Source of the DNA: Oxyruncus cristatus
Lineage: Eukaryota; Chordata; Aves; Passeriformes; Cotingidae
Direction of reading: 5' to 3'
DNA length: 64,000 nucleotides
Assembly: GCA_013399855.1 (NCBI GenBank)
Contig: VXAY01003846.1
Location: 709,318 to 773,317, forward strand
The stretch's first letter is position 1; each line of letters begins with the position of its first letter. The notes below the pieces were generated by a model that saw only the letters and a program-made list of their open reading frames with translations, did no database searches and was not told the DNA's origin. Below are positions 13,484 through 27,114 of the stretch, in pieces. The position numbers and the translations under genes are program-made.

Positions 13484-14055
13484 TGTCTTGGTATTGGCTA
13501 GGGTAGAGTTAGTTTTCTTCTTAGGTACAGTGCTGTGTTTTGGATTTAGTATGAGAATTATGCTGATAACACACTGTTTAGTTGTTGCTAAGTAGTGCTT
13601 ACCCTAAGTCAAGGACTCTTCAGTTTCCCATGCTCTGCCAGCGAGGAGCTGCACAAGAAGTAGGGAGAGAGCATAGCCAGGGCAGCTGGCCAAAGGGACA
13701 TTCCATACCATGGAATGTCATACTCTGTTATAAACTGGGAGAAATTGGCTGATCACTGCTCAGGGATGGGCTGGCCAGGGGAGGCTGATCGCTGCTAAGG
13801 TGAGCAATTATATTGTGCACCACTTGTTTTTCTTGTGTTTTATGCCCTCTCTCCTTTTGGTATCTCCCTTTCCATTATCATTATTGTTCTTAACAACTTT
13901 GTTTCAATTATTAAACTGTTTATATCTCAATCCATGAGGTTCACCTTTTCCTCTCCCCCCACCCCGGAATTCTCCAATCCATCCCACTGGGGTACGGGAT
14001 AAGTGAGTGGGAGGCCGCATGGTACCTGCTTGCCAGCTGGGGCTAAACCATAACA
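13484..14055 (+). mobile_element. Solo LTR of the same avian endogenous retrovirus family
   Basis: Starts TGTCTTGG and ends GGGGCTAAACCATAACA, the counterparts of the reverse-complemented ends of the LTR at 51998. The U3-like part has a TATAAA box at 13729-13734. The R/U5-like part has an ATTAAA signal at 13910-13915, followed by the pyrimidine/C-rich end section. It is 572 bp with no internal retroviral genes, so a solo LTR. No perfect 5-bp target duplication is visible (AAGAG before, GAGTA after), so it is probably older than the other copy. The short ORF across its end (13927-14139 minus) is an LTR artefact. Confidence 0.85.
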
Positions 14056-17000
14056 GAGTAAAGCAAAAATTACACTCAAAAATGTATGCCTGTATTTTAA
14101 ATGTAAGTAACTATATTCAGTGATGTTGCTGTCTTGCATTCTGAGCAGTTATTATCAAAGCTCAGCTTTTGTTGCTCATATTTTTCACTGTCACAAGCTG
14201 TAGTATTAGTGAAATATTTTCTCAAAGACTGAAGTATTTTGCTTATTGTGCCACAATGGGGTTTGTGTTCCATGTGTTCCCAGTGTTTACTGATATATTC
14301 CCTACAAATAATTTGAGAAAGTGAATTTGAATAATTGCTTCTCTGAGGAATACAGTCCATATCTTTGTATTAAAATTTAAATAGCTGTTTTTACATGTCC
14401 CAGACTAGTACACCTGGGAATAGTCAGGAAAACAAGTGTGCTTTTGAGTTGTGCTGGTCACTCCTTTAAAGGGAGAGAGTTTCAGCTTGGTAAATTGTCA
14501 CTGGTTTCAGTGTATCAATGTTTATAGTTTATTTTTCAGAATTATGTTAATTTACATCAATAAGCATCCTTTGCTAAATTGACAAAAAAATTGTACTACT
14601 AAAACCACTTTATGCTAAATATGGTGCAAAACAAGGGCAATTGTTACGTAAAATACACAAATTATATAGGAAAAAGCAGTGTTGTTTTGTTATGGGGCCT
14701 CATTTTTTTTCATCCATGCCATTAATCTAGCAGCAATTATAATTAAATACACTACTTCTGTATTTGAGAGTAAAAAAACCAGAATGGTGTTTAGCAGATA
14801 CTTTAGATTTCTTGCCCATCAAACTCTTCATTACTAAACTTTCAACTATGGAAATTTTGAGTATTTCTGTCATTACAGACATTGTTCTCTACAAAGTATA
14901 AAATGAATTGCAGGAACACCTAAATATGTCTTGTATATCTGCACATAATGCCTGTATTTCCAAGAAATTAGAGATTACTAGCATGCTTTTGTGGGGAGAA
15001 CAGAGAAAAGTGTTTCAGGCACATGTGGAAGTGTGTGTTATCTGACATGTAAAAATTCTCCTTTGGAAAGTGTGTGATGCCACCCATGCTGAAATCACAG
15101 GACCTGGCTAACAAAGTTCTTGAAAGATGTAATTGCTTCAGCCTCCATACCAATTAAGGTATAAAATATTCTGTGTTATTTGTTCCTGTTGTTCAGGCAA
15201 AAATCACTAATCAGGCCTGTTGTGGAAAACTGTAGCTTCCCTGGAAGGAAACTTTCTATAGCCGTGGCAGTGAGGAGGGACCTCAGAAGAAGCTCTCCTG
15301 CCATTCAGTAGGAAACAGAGGGAGGTGGGTTGGGTTGGATTGGTTGAGAAGCTGGATATGTTTCCATAGGCCAAAGTTTGAAGCTGAAACTGCTGGTGTT
15401 GATCGGTTTTGTGGGACTAATGTCATTTTTTTTTTTTCCCTCATAGTCTCCAAAAACTCCTCTTTCTCTGCAGTGAGAACTGTATGAGGTGGAATGAGAT
15501 AATTTGAATGATTAGGTTGGCATTTAGGGGATGCGCCTCTATATTTGTTTTTTTCTTGACTGCATAATTCTTTCTCTTCTCTCCTCAGCCTGACTTGTGC
15601 AGAGCAGCTGAGGATTTCGGTAGCATGGGGAATTCCAGGAAATCTGTTTATTAGTATTGTCAGATGAATGCTAAATAATTTGATTTGTATAGTTTTTAAC
15701 AAAGCTTTGCTTCCTACTTTGGGCATGTGGCCTGGTAGGAATCCTGACAGAACACTTAATAAAGTCTCAAATCCTGAAAGGAAAACATGTTATAAAAAGG
15801 AGACTGGAATTCTAAGACAGTAGATAGAGGAGGAAGATTTTTTTTTTCTTTTTGTGATATAATGAATAGTTTATTAATGCAGTGTTTCTAATTTCTCTTG
15901 TATGTAAGGCCTGCTTTGTGTCTGGTTGAGAGGGCTATGAATCTTGCCTAAGGGTATACTAATAAAATGTATGCGCCGATCTGAGTTTTCCAGAATAGGT
16001 CAAACTCTTAGAGGATTGCTCAAGAGCTCCCTACCTGACATCCTGTGTTTTTAAACTGTATGCTGTATTATGTTCTTCAGAGTAATTTATCTATGCATGA
16101 ACATGCCAAATCACTGTGTGTGTCTGTTTAGAGCTGCTGATCTTTATTTTGCCTGCCAGCAAGCACATTTGATTAGTGTTGTTGTTAAACATTCTGTTTT
16201 TTCTATGTGACAGTATCATCCCTGTTTTTATTGTCCTCTTCATGTACCTGTGTATAGGTTTCTCACTGCATGACCTTTCTGAAGTACCTAAAGAACATTA
16301 AAATAAAGTGTAAAGGAATGCATTTATGTTAAACGCTACTGGAAAAAGTTATATAAATTATTAATTTCTTGTATAGAATTTAGGGTATTTGCATAGTATA
16401 TGGGTGGTCTTCCATCATTTTTACTTTAACAAATGGTAAACATCATATAACACAAATATGCATTGATGGCTTCTGTCCTCAGCATCTATATACTGTTCCT
16501 GATTTCTTATAACTGCAATATTAACTATATAAAATAGGAAGATGTCTCTGTAAAATGTTTAATTGTGAAAAACTAAAGGATGCAGGGATTTTTCCTTATT
16601 TGGGACTCTGCTTCAGCAGAACTCAACAGGAAACTGAAAAAAAGAAGCCCCTATAAAGTTCCTTTTGCCAAGATCTTCCCCATTATATTTCTGTGTATTT
16701 CTGCATCACACACACTGAGGTGGTGTACAGGACCTGGCTGCAGGCAAAAACACCAGCTAGCCATCCCCAGAGGACTGTCTACCTCCAAGTTCCTGTTCCC
16801 AAATACACCTGACAGATTAGCTCCACTACATCCCCCACAACCTTCCCTTTCAAAGAACAGAAATTGTGTGTAGAGTTTTCCAACATAAAATGTAGCCTTA
16901 AATTCTCTCATCTATTCCATGATAACTGCTATCTTACACACAAACTACATCTTGTTTCCTGTGAGCTGGCATGCCCATACTAAATTTTTTCCATTGCTGT

Positions 17001-20000
17001 TGTCTCACACAGGTCACATACCTTTTCTTGCAACCATAGTTTTAGGCAGTAGAGATTAGCTTTTACAGATAATGAAGCTAATGTAGTTAAGGAAGCAAAT
17101 AGTAAAACTGGATGAAATTGTGGTAAAAAATTTTAGTTATATTAAGTCAATCATGCAAATATAAAAAAAAAAATCAGTAAAATCTAATCAGTTGTCAAGA
17201 ATATAAGAAAAATATACCTATTTGAAGAAATAAAACTGTCTTCAGTATAATCTAATCAACTACCAGAAATGAAACATCTCTAACTTGATTAAAATGGCCC
17301 TGTTGACCATAGTTATTTTTTCTTGTCATGAATATGAGGATTTAGGTTCACAATACAGAATAATAGCTTTTCTTACTGAATATCACTTTTAGCTTTTGTA
17401 GTTGCTGACCTTTTTCTGGTACTGATGTTGATTCACTGATGTTTGAGGGCTGATGTGCCTTGCACTTGGCCAACATTATCCCCATTAATTATGCTTTTTT
17501 TCATCCCAATCTCCATGCTCCTATTAGTTTTTGTTTTTTGTTTCCACATCTTCCAACTTATCATTTGTTCTAACTTGAGGAGATGAAGAACATAGGAATC
17601 TCTTCTGGTACAATTTTTTAAAAGATAAAGCAATTGTTATTGTATATAGATAGGCTTACTTGCTCATAGTGCATTCAAACCATTCACTAGTTTCCTTGCC
17701 TGAGAGCAATGAAAGCACACTCTGGGACTAAAGCATCTTCCTGCGTGAATTTCTTTGTCCAGGAATGATACTTATATATGTAAGACAGAATAAAAAAAAA
17801 AAAAGGTCTTGTCTGATTAGGTTATTCTGGGAGGGGGTTATATGTTTCTGTTCCTAGCTTTTTTCCTTTCTCCCCTCTCATGACATCTTGGTGCTTTTTC
17901 TATTCTTTTTCAGCTACCAACATCTTCCTCCTTAGCACTCTTTCCTTTACTGTGTTAGTCTCTTCTGGTCTGAATTTTTTCTTTGCTCTTTTGGTAATGT
18001 GACCCTTATAATTGATACATTGCTAGGCGTATGAAGAGGTTCCACTTACAGTCTAAAATTAGCTTTCTAGTCTAAACTTGTCTTCTAGGCAACCTCTGTG
18101 ATCAATAAAAGATAAATATCACAGGAAGGCAATTCATCACATTTCAAGATCATGCTGAAACTGGAGGGATTAATTGCTGCCTGGGCCACCTGTCTCTTTC
18201 TGATGATTAAAGGGAGTGCCTGAGATGACAATCTCAAATGATGTACCTGACTTTCAGATGGCTAAAATTAGATGAAAAGTAGCCTACCTGTTGTTCCAGG
18301 AGTGGTGTTGGTAATGCATTGTTTTCGTAAGGTCTGTCCTAAAGAGGAAATTGGGATGAGAAGACACCCACAGTTTGATCTTTTTTTTTGTTTTTTTTTT
18401 TTTTCCCTGAACTGATTTGAGATGGTACAAGGAGTTGTACTAGATTTTTCACTGGTGACTAGCAATGTCATGACATTCTAGAAATCAAACCCCTACTATT
18501 TTAGTAGAATAATTAATATTTGTATAGCTCTCGTGTGAACTTCTCACTAAACTGCAGGATCTATTTCATTTCATGGAGAATTAGAAGCTTCAGAACATTT
18601 CTGACAGGGCCACACAGTGCTGTACTACAACGTAATTGGGTACAAACCCAGTTATAGCAATCCAATTTTAAAATCAAAAGAAACTATAAGTTTGCTGATA
18701 GACAGTATCTACTATTGCAGTGGTTGTTACTAAATCAGAAATGTCCCCACGCAATGCGTCCAGATGCATTTCATCATAAACAAGTGATAATTTTTGATTA
18801 TCAATGCTGCACATAAGCATTTGCAATTAAAAAAAAAATAAAATTTGGAAATACATATAAAACTACTTATGGACAAATACTGTATGGAAGGATTTTGTGC
18901 AAAACTGTGTATCAGAAAGTATGTATCAGTGACAGTTATTCCCATAGGAAAACTGGTATTTATTCTTCCAATATTTGATCTTTTCACAGTGTTGTAACGT
19001 GCCACTGAACCAACACATTGGAACAGTCCATAGCACAAAAATCCTCATCCACATAGACTGATGCCATCTCTGCACTCCCCAGACACTGTGAACTGAAGCT
19101 AAAAATCTTTATGGAGTTTATATCACCTGGGTCAAAGGGAATATTCTTCTGATATATAACAAGGACCCTTACTGCCGGTATGACAAGCCAGGAGAAGTGG
19201 GTTAACCTTAGCCCTGGAGAATTCTCTCAACTTCAAAAATATGCAGAATGTAAGTAATTTTTAAAATATTTTGGTTTATGGCTAATTAAAAATTAGTAAT
19301 ATTTTGAATGCAGAATATAAAATTGTTATATTATTGATATTATTCACTGTCAAGTAAGAGGTTAAATTGTGGTTTATGTTTATTTTTTTAATCCAAAAGA
19401 TACGTTCTTTAGAAGGAAAGAACAAAATCTGTTGGTCTGTAACAGTTTTTCTGCACAGTTTTTTTCCAGTATGATACCATGTAGACTGACTATGGGTTAC
19501 ATGACTACATTTGGAGAACATATTTTTAGGACTTTTTCTTAATTTGCCTTAATTTGCCTCAATTTGCCATAACAATTTGTAGGCCACTAGAGCAGGGTTT
19601 GCAGTTGAAAAGAAGGCTTGCTCAGTCATAGAGGAAGCATGGAGATTCCAGGAGAAACACATCTAGGTGTCCAATACGAAGATGTTTCTAATATTATAAG
19701 CAATGTGAAGGAGTTGTCCTGTGAAAGAGCAAGAAGCAAAAATCTAAGATGAAGATCCAGTTCTTTAGTTATTGCTCAGGCAAAACTTCCTTTCAGTTTC
19801 TTGAGCAACTTAAATGGCTCAGAATTATGTGCTTGGAGAGCAGATACTAAACACGAAAGACAGATTTAGGAGATGGTTCATGAAGCCTGATAAGAAATGA
19901 ACCGCAAAGGTTGAAGATCATTTAGGCCGTTTTCCTGTATGACAAGTAATCTAAATTTCTGTTTTTAAAAACAGAGGACATCTAATATGATTCATGAATG

Positions 20001-23000
20001 TTATTGACTTATTGCGAAGGGAAACATATGTTTATAAGGTAAAATGAAGACAGGTGATTGTGTTGGGTTTTTTTGTGCCTGTGACATCACAGCATGTACT
20101 TTATAGTATTTCAGTTTAGTCATTTAACAGAATAATCATCAGATGACTGTTAGAATTAGTAATGAGATTATTGTTGAATAGTACTTTCCACTGGAATGTG
20201 ATTGAGATTCATAATATTTTCTTGTTATCAAGTTAAACTGTGAATTATGATTTATATAATGAAATGTCATTGAACAACAATAAAAAAGAATCAGGTAGAA
20301 TATTTAAATTATGCTTTCTGGAACAAGTATATTTGAGTCTCACAGTTTTCTATAGCAGTTGCTGTACAGTTTGAAGTATTCTATTTCTTAAAGAGTTTCC
20401 TCCCTGTGTCACGTTCTCATCTCAAAGGATAAGCTATAGAGTTGAAGGAAATTTGCATCATATACTGCTTTACATCCTTAATGATGTTACTGGGCAAAGA
20501 GCTATTTTGTTTCTCATTTCATAGTGAAATATAAAACATTGTATTTAATCACTTAGGACTTTCTATTTAAAAGAAAGTCTTAAGAATCTAAGTCTGAGAA
20601 ATGAAAATATCCATGCTTTTTAGTAGTTCTTTTGTTTGTACATGACACATAGAAACAAATAAAGAGAAACAAAGTCCAATTACATGGATTCGGAAAGAAT
20701 ATATCTGAATTTTGTATTGATGATCCACTGCTTTCAGAGTCCATTGCAAAGAACACTTTGCATTTCCCATTTTTGATCTGAATAAGCTTGTTTGTTTTAA
20801 ATTACATCACCAAAAAATAGTAACTATAATGGAGCAGGGTATTTAAAAAAAAAATACTTCTGAAAATACTTAATATTTCCTGGGGAAATATTTTAAAATT
20901 ATTCTTCACTATTTTTTTCAATATCAGAATTTGAGGATTTATGATAGAGGTAGAATGGTTATGTGGGGTTTTTTTATTTCCATGTATTGTTATAGTTTAA
21001 GCCTCCAGTGCAGCATTTTCCAAAATATTTGTTCTCTTCCATATGGGGAATAAAGGCATTTAAGGTATTCCTTTCCATTCTGCTTCCCTTTGCTCCTCCA
21101 AGACTTCTTGCACACATTAGAGTTCAGAGCCATTGCTTTAGTAGAACTGTTGATATCAGGATAAAGTATTTAGGGAAATTACTTGAATTTGTGTTCAGGT
21201 TTGTGTGTGTAAAGAAAGATGTGCTGTTTTTCATACTTCTTCTGCTCTTCTGGAATAAAAGGGTGTTAGTTGTTTGAAAATGTGAAATGTGACAAAAAGA
21301 TGTGTATAAACAGTTCAATTTCTGAGGCAATTAAAAAAAAAATTAATCATATATAAATTTTCATGTAACATTCCAAGGGAATAAAACCTAGGTATAGACC
21401 TTATTTTGAATTTCTGGGCTGTCCAGTTTAATTTAGCTAAATGACTGAATAACAATGTATTTTAAATGTATGATTTAAGACTTTAAAATGCAATTTTAAA
21501 AAATAAATATTTAATTGGGTTCAATATTTTTGAATATGATAAATTTTTATGTAACATGCAGAAATACACAGTGTGACAGTAGATATCTTTACTCATTCTT
21601 AAATAATAATGAGATTATTATATGGAGAATTTCATGAAGTTTGGATTTATAATTTCTTTGATATTTCATTGTCTTTGTTGAACATATCAAGATAGTGAAC
21701 AGAAAAAGCACCAAATTTCGGTTGATGACTTGGTAGAGTTTGATTTACTTAAAAATAATAAAAAAAACCCAAACAACAGTAGCCCTCAAACAATTTCTTA
21801 AAAAAGGGCATTGCTCATTTCTCTCCAGCATGGGATTTGAAGTACGTCGGTCTCCTTTAGGATGGAGGGGTGATCCAAGTGTCAGAAGCTAACACTGTAA
21901 GGAGGTTTGACTTTGTGGCAGTTGCCCACCAATAAGTGGTAGTGACAAGTCCCCAGTCTTGCCTTGTGCTAAGGAGTAGGTTTCACCAAAGGACTTTGGA
22001 ATAAGTAGTGAATTCATAGAAAAGTGATTTGCTTTCCACTCATCTGCTGATATGCGTTGCTCTGCCTTTCATTGTTTGGTGTAGAGACTTTACTTTGTAA
22101 ATCTTACCTAAATTACAACATTATTTTAACTATGGGAATTTTTAACAGATACACTTGAATTTAAAAAATACAGTGTTTATAAATGAATCAGGCCTAATGT
22201 GAGTACTGGAACAAAGAGTATAGTCTACTGAAACCTGTCTAGATTGGATGTCAGTGCCTTGGATCATACTCTCAGTGGCTGATAGTCACCCTTCTGAAGC
22301 TGAATCCCCTCAGCCTAAACTGGCTACAGTGACATAGTATTTTACTTATGTGACAGCCCCAGCCCCTGCCCTGGGCACAAGCACACACCACCTTGAAGAT
22401 CTGAAAGCCCTAGTTTGGATTCAATATAGGTGATAACCCAGACTATTCTCCTGCGTGGCAGACAGGGCATACTTGTAGGAGTGAGGGATTTAGGTTTGAG
22501 TTTTTTGAGGTTAAATCTCAGTTTGAAATCATATCCTTGATCTTTCCCCTATCCAGAAGCAACCCTGTCTCACTTCTACCTATTTTATGAAGAAGGCTTG
22601 CTGCCAGATTTTGCTGAAATCAGTCACATCTGCAAGTGTTACAATTTCTGAGAAGAACAGAAGAATGGGTCCACCCAGGTTCTAAGAGAGGAGTGACTTC
22701 TTATCGTTACGCTGACACAGAACTCGTGAGGCACCTAGATGAGCTACTTCTCTTCAGCATCAATTGACTTTTTAAAGAAATTTTCAACTATATTAAGATA
22801 CAGACTGCACATATAATAAGCTTAAAGTACATCCAGAGTTGGGTTTGTATGTGCACAACTGTAGCTGATTGAGTGTGGACCATATGGGTCTGTCATGGAC
22901 TTAGAGGTCTGAATTCAGCTTTTTTAGTCACCAGCATAGGGATGTGGATCTTCCACTATATAAAACCCACTAACCTACTCATGTGGATTCTAGCGCTCTG

Positions 23001-24143
23001 AAAGGGACATGTACTTTCCACTTTCTGACTGAAAGGCACTTTGCTATAGTTCAGTGTAGTTCCGCTTTTAATTAATCTTCTCTGAGCTTGATGATAGCCT
23101 GTCTACTCTGGCGAGTACTGTTAAACAAGGCCTGCTCTCTAGCTCTGTGTGCAGGTACTTTTCTTGGTATCACTTTGAGAAGTTCCTACCACATCTTTTT
23201 TGCCTTTTTTCTGCTTCACATATTTATAGTACGATTAGCTGCTTTATCCAGCTATATTGTTTGGTGAACACAAACCCTGAATGTAAAATTTCTTTCTTGA
23301 ACACATACCAGCTTTTCTCAATTTCTGTAAATGTAATTGAACAGCAAGGGAGAATCAGTTCTCCATCGCTGTTCCTTCTCGCACAGTATTTCCCTCTAAG
23401 CAACACTCAGAACTTGGTAGTAAAAGAATATCTTTCCATAAATTAATCCAAGAAATATCTGTAATTTTGTCTTACAGAATTATTTTTGAGCTCAATTCAA
23501 GGCAATTTTACACTTCCAATTTAAACCCTTTCTTCATCTGCCTGCCATACTTAAATAATTTGGGGTTTCAGTGAATTTTTGGAATTGTTTAAATATTACT
23601 TAAAATTAAAATATTTCTAGAGTTCAAAGAGCATATTACCTAATACTTGGCTCTTTGCAGTTAGTATGCATATGTGTGGTTTTGGAAGAATAATTATTTC
23701 CAAAGACAGTTCCTCTGTGTCCTTCTTGCCAGTCAAATTAAAAATCTCCTCTCTCCGCTTGTTTCAAAGAGGAAACAGCAAAAGATATTTTGCGTTAGAT
23801 CTTTACCTAGTTTTAAATTGCCTCAGAAGAATTTGTGAAAAGTAGAACAACTGAGATAACTGGTGTACTTATTATAGAATAGTGATAATAATGACAACAA
23901 TAATGTGGCCCACACCAAACCCTGAAGATTCTAGGAAAATATATGCACTCAAGAGAAGAAAATTCTTTTTTTTTTTTTTTCCTCCTTTAGATTTCATGAT
24001 CAATGTTAGTTGTGGGAAAGAAAGGTGAAAAGATGTAGGGATTTTTCTGCGTAGAAATGTTATGGCATAAGGTAAGGGTATATACAGGACTCTTAAGGCA
24101 AAGACAGTTTCTTCTAAATTATGTAATACTAGTATATGTAAAT
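14056..24143. other. 10 kb of unique AT-rich DNA, nothing identified
   Basis: No CR1 or LTR landmarks, exon candidates or RNA genes that I can support. ORFs such as 15283-15726 (minus, 147 codons), 16580-16873 and 18730-19038 have no recognisable motif and mirror each other in opposite frames, so I treat them as chance. Homopolymer runs occur near 17161 and 18380. Confidence 0.6.
19540..19570 (+). repeat. Short tandem repeat, 10-11 bp unit x3
   Basis: TTAATTTGCC, TTAATTTGCC, TCAATTTGCC follow each other. A minor microsatellite-like array. Confidence 0.7.
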
Positions 24144-24548
24144 CTTATGAGGAGCGGCTCAGGGATCTGGGGCTGTTTAGCTTGGAGAAGAGGAGGCTCA
24201 GGGGTAACCTTGATGTTCTCTACAACTTCCTGAAAGGAGGTTGTAGCCAGGTGGAGGTTGGTCTCTTCTCCCAGGCAGCCAGTGACAGGAAGAGAGGACA
24301 TAGCCTTAAGCTGTACCAGGGGAGGTTCAGGTTGGTACAGATTTTCTTCAGATTTTCTTCATGGAAACGGCTGTTAGACATTGGAGCAGGCTGCCCAAGG
24401 AGGTAGTGGAATCACCATCCCTGGAGGTGTTCAAGAAATGACTAAATGTGGCACTTAGTGCTGTGGTCTAGTTGACAAGGTGGTGATCGGTCAAAGGTGG
24501 GACTCAAGGATGCTGGAGATCCTTTCCAACCTCAATGATTCTATGATA
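24144..24548 (+). mobile_element. CR1 LINE, end of ORF2 and 3' UTR
   Basis: The left part still reads as CR1 ORF2 C-terminus ([20 protein letters not shown]). It is followed by the 3' UTR with 'gaggtgttcaag' and a tail ending CAATGATTCTATGAT. A short duplication (AGATTTTCTTC twice, near 24340-24360) interrupts it. 5'-truncated and non-functional. Confidence 0.88.
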
Positions 24549-24677
24549 TGTTGTTCTGTACTCCTCCTAACAGGAGCTTGAATTGTAAGGGCATTAGAGA
24601 GAAACAATATAAATAGTTTCATTGTGATTATTATCTGTATGGTAAATTGGATTAGTTTGGACAGGTTTTTTTTTTAA

Positions 24678-24728
24678 TCCCTTTTATTAAATGAAGTTTG
24701 TATCTCCTTTTTATTAAATGAAGTTTTA
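24678..24728 (+). repeat. Short tandem duplication, about 26 bp x2
   Basis: CCTTTTATTAAATGAAGTTT appears twice, separated by GTATCT, with one extra T. A local slippage duplication. Confidence 0.7.
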
Positions 24729-27079
24729 TGGCTGCTGGAGTCCAGATTATATGTTAAGGGAAATCTAAAGGATCCTGCTCCAAAAGCAAGTAAGGAAATA
24801 TTGAAGGGGTTGGAAACAGTTAAAGCAAGACTATTTCATGAGACAGCTAGGCATTAAAAAAAAAAAAAAAAAAGAGCTCTGCCCTTCCCTCAGTAGGCGG
24901 GGAAAAAGACCTCTGTGCTCTGGCAGCAAGTGCACTCTGGGGAAATAGCTTGGTTTTGTGTTGTCCTTTAGAGTTTGTCAACAAAATGTGCCCTGAGGAA
25001 AAAGCCTGAAAAAACCTTTGCGAAACTTTTGGCAGTGATTTTTTCCCAGGCCAGTGGAGGAGAACTTGGGCAGACTGTCACAGCCTGAAGATAGAAATAG
25101 ATGCTGAGTGCTACTGAACTGACTGTGAGAACAGAAACAGCACCAGCAGCTGCAGCATCTTTTGATGTAGTATCAATAGCTACTGCAAGAACTAAAGGGT
25201 GTAACAATTTTTTAGGGGAATGGAAAAGAGGAAGTTGTGAAAAGATCACTGAAGAAAAACGGGAAGGTCAGCAGAAGTTTTGGTTCAAAATGAGGTTACC
25301 AGAGACTCTAGAGTGGTTTGGTTCTGTGGTCCTCACAGATGGAAAATATTTTCTTTTACAATGGGTATAAATGATAACCTGGGGGGACTTCATATATGTG
25401 GCAGTGGGTCACCAGCAGCTATGGGCCGTTACACAATCCCTCAGAGTGTCCCAGGCTTCTAGTGCCACATGTAATTTTGCTAATTCTAATGAGGGAATGG
25501 ACCTCATCAAATACAGATTGCCAAAACCAGGTATTTTTGACTGTATAGAAAGTGGAGAGAGAAAACTGATGGTGATTACTGAGAATAATTTTACCCCAAG
25601 TGTTGGTTTTTAGGATTATGGTTTTTCTGCTTCTGTTAGTAAAGGTGGAGGAAATTAGGTTCTCAAAAAGTCTTCTCAGAATCTGTCAGACTGGCTGAAA
25701 GGTGGAGTCTTTATATCCCATGCACTTGGGTGAACTTAATGGAGAACGATACTGGGTTTAGTGAGAGATCCACTCTTAAAATGGGGATGGAGTGGCCAGA
25801 AAAAGGGACTGGTTGATAACTCATGGAGTCTGAATCCTGAGAGGTGAACTATGCTTATTGATATAACACTGTAATTTTTTTCTTCAGATGTGTGAATTTA
25901 AATCCCCTGTGTACGTTCCATTGTTGTACCAATTTAGAGAAAATGGAATAGAAACATTATATATGATATATTTAGGTTCTAGTCAGATTTACTCTTAGAA
26001 AAACTTAAACTTAGTCCAAAGGAAGGCTGTTACAGTCTGCACTAATGAGGATATTAGAGCTGGCTTTGACTTGTGTTAGACTGAAATCCAGGATAGAAAA
26101 GACACAAAGCTGTGAATTTATTTTTCATTTAACTAGTCATAGTTGAGACTTGGCCTCAGAAGATGATATCATAGATGAGGTTGTTGTGGGAGATTGAGAA
26201 CTGGGTACCAATATCAGCTGCAGAATTATTAGTGGATTTCTTTCCTTTCCTTAATGAGGGTTTCTGTGTTAGGTCTTGAAGAGAATGTAAGATAGGGTGA
26301 TGAGCTAAGCATTTCTGAAGGAAAAAAGCTGATAAACATGCAGTAATACAATATGATCTGGAACTCTGTGGTGTACTTTCTAATGAAGTAAAACACTGTT
26401 TCTGCCTTGATATGTGCCTTTCAGTAACTAGAAGTTGCCTTTTTACCCAAACAGAAGCCAGTCAATTCTCCAGCTAACCTGTCTAGGGTAAACAGTATCA
26501 TATTGACTCTGTCCACAATTGTGAGTGAGGAGAAACCTTTTTATGTCGGTCAGGTGGGATACTCGTGTATGCAGAACTTGTTTCCTGCTTCTATGCTTAT
26601 ACTGAAAAAGGGCATCCAACTTGTTTAAGGTATAATAAACTATTTAGGGAAAGGAATGCTGTAGAAGAGAGTTCTGAACTCCTTGCTTTGGTGAAAGGGT
26701 CTATGAAATGATTCCTGAGTTACTTAAATGCATTTGCCTTCGTCATGCAATCAAGTACTTTTTGTCCCTCTCAGGCTACTATATACTCTAATTTGAAGCA
26801 TTCTTTTAGAAACTATTGAGTTTCATAGAACTTTATTTGAATTGTACATAGTAATGGCAAAAAGTAAAGTCACAAAGTGACTTTTGGAGTATCTTATTTA
26901 TCTTATTACAATATTAGGTTCATGTCAGTTAATTACAGGGATCCTTCCCTGTGTCCTGACTGCAAGAAACTTCATAGGTCAGCTGCAGGGAGACAAGTTT
27001 AAGAAAATAGTGAATTTATATTTGTTTGCTATTATCAGCTAGCAGAATTGGGACACATCTGCTGTTTATAAGATCCCTT

Positions 27080-27114
27080 AGAATCATAGAATTGTAAAGC
27101 TTGGAAAAGACTCT
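27080..27114 (-). mobile_element. CR1 3'-end scrap
   Basis: About 35 bp (AGAATCATAGAATTGTAAAG, then GCTTGGAAAAGACTCT) resemble the extreme 3' end of CR1 read in reverse. Nothing CR1-like follows. It is short, so the call is modest. Confidence 0.55.

Noticed and set aside
15283..15726. 147-codon minus ORF
   Set aside because: No domain, no splice or promoter context, and its composition follows the T-rich + strand; length is within chance for 64 kb of six-frame reading.
19540..19570. Three short direct repeats as a possible CRISPR-like array
   Set aside because: The units are adjacent without spacers, and the genome is avian.
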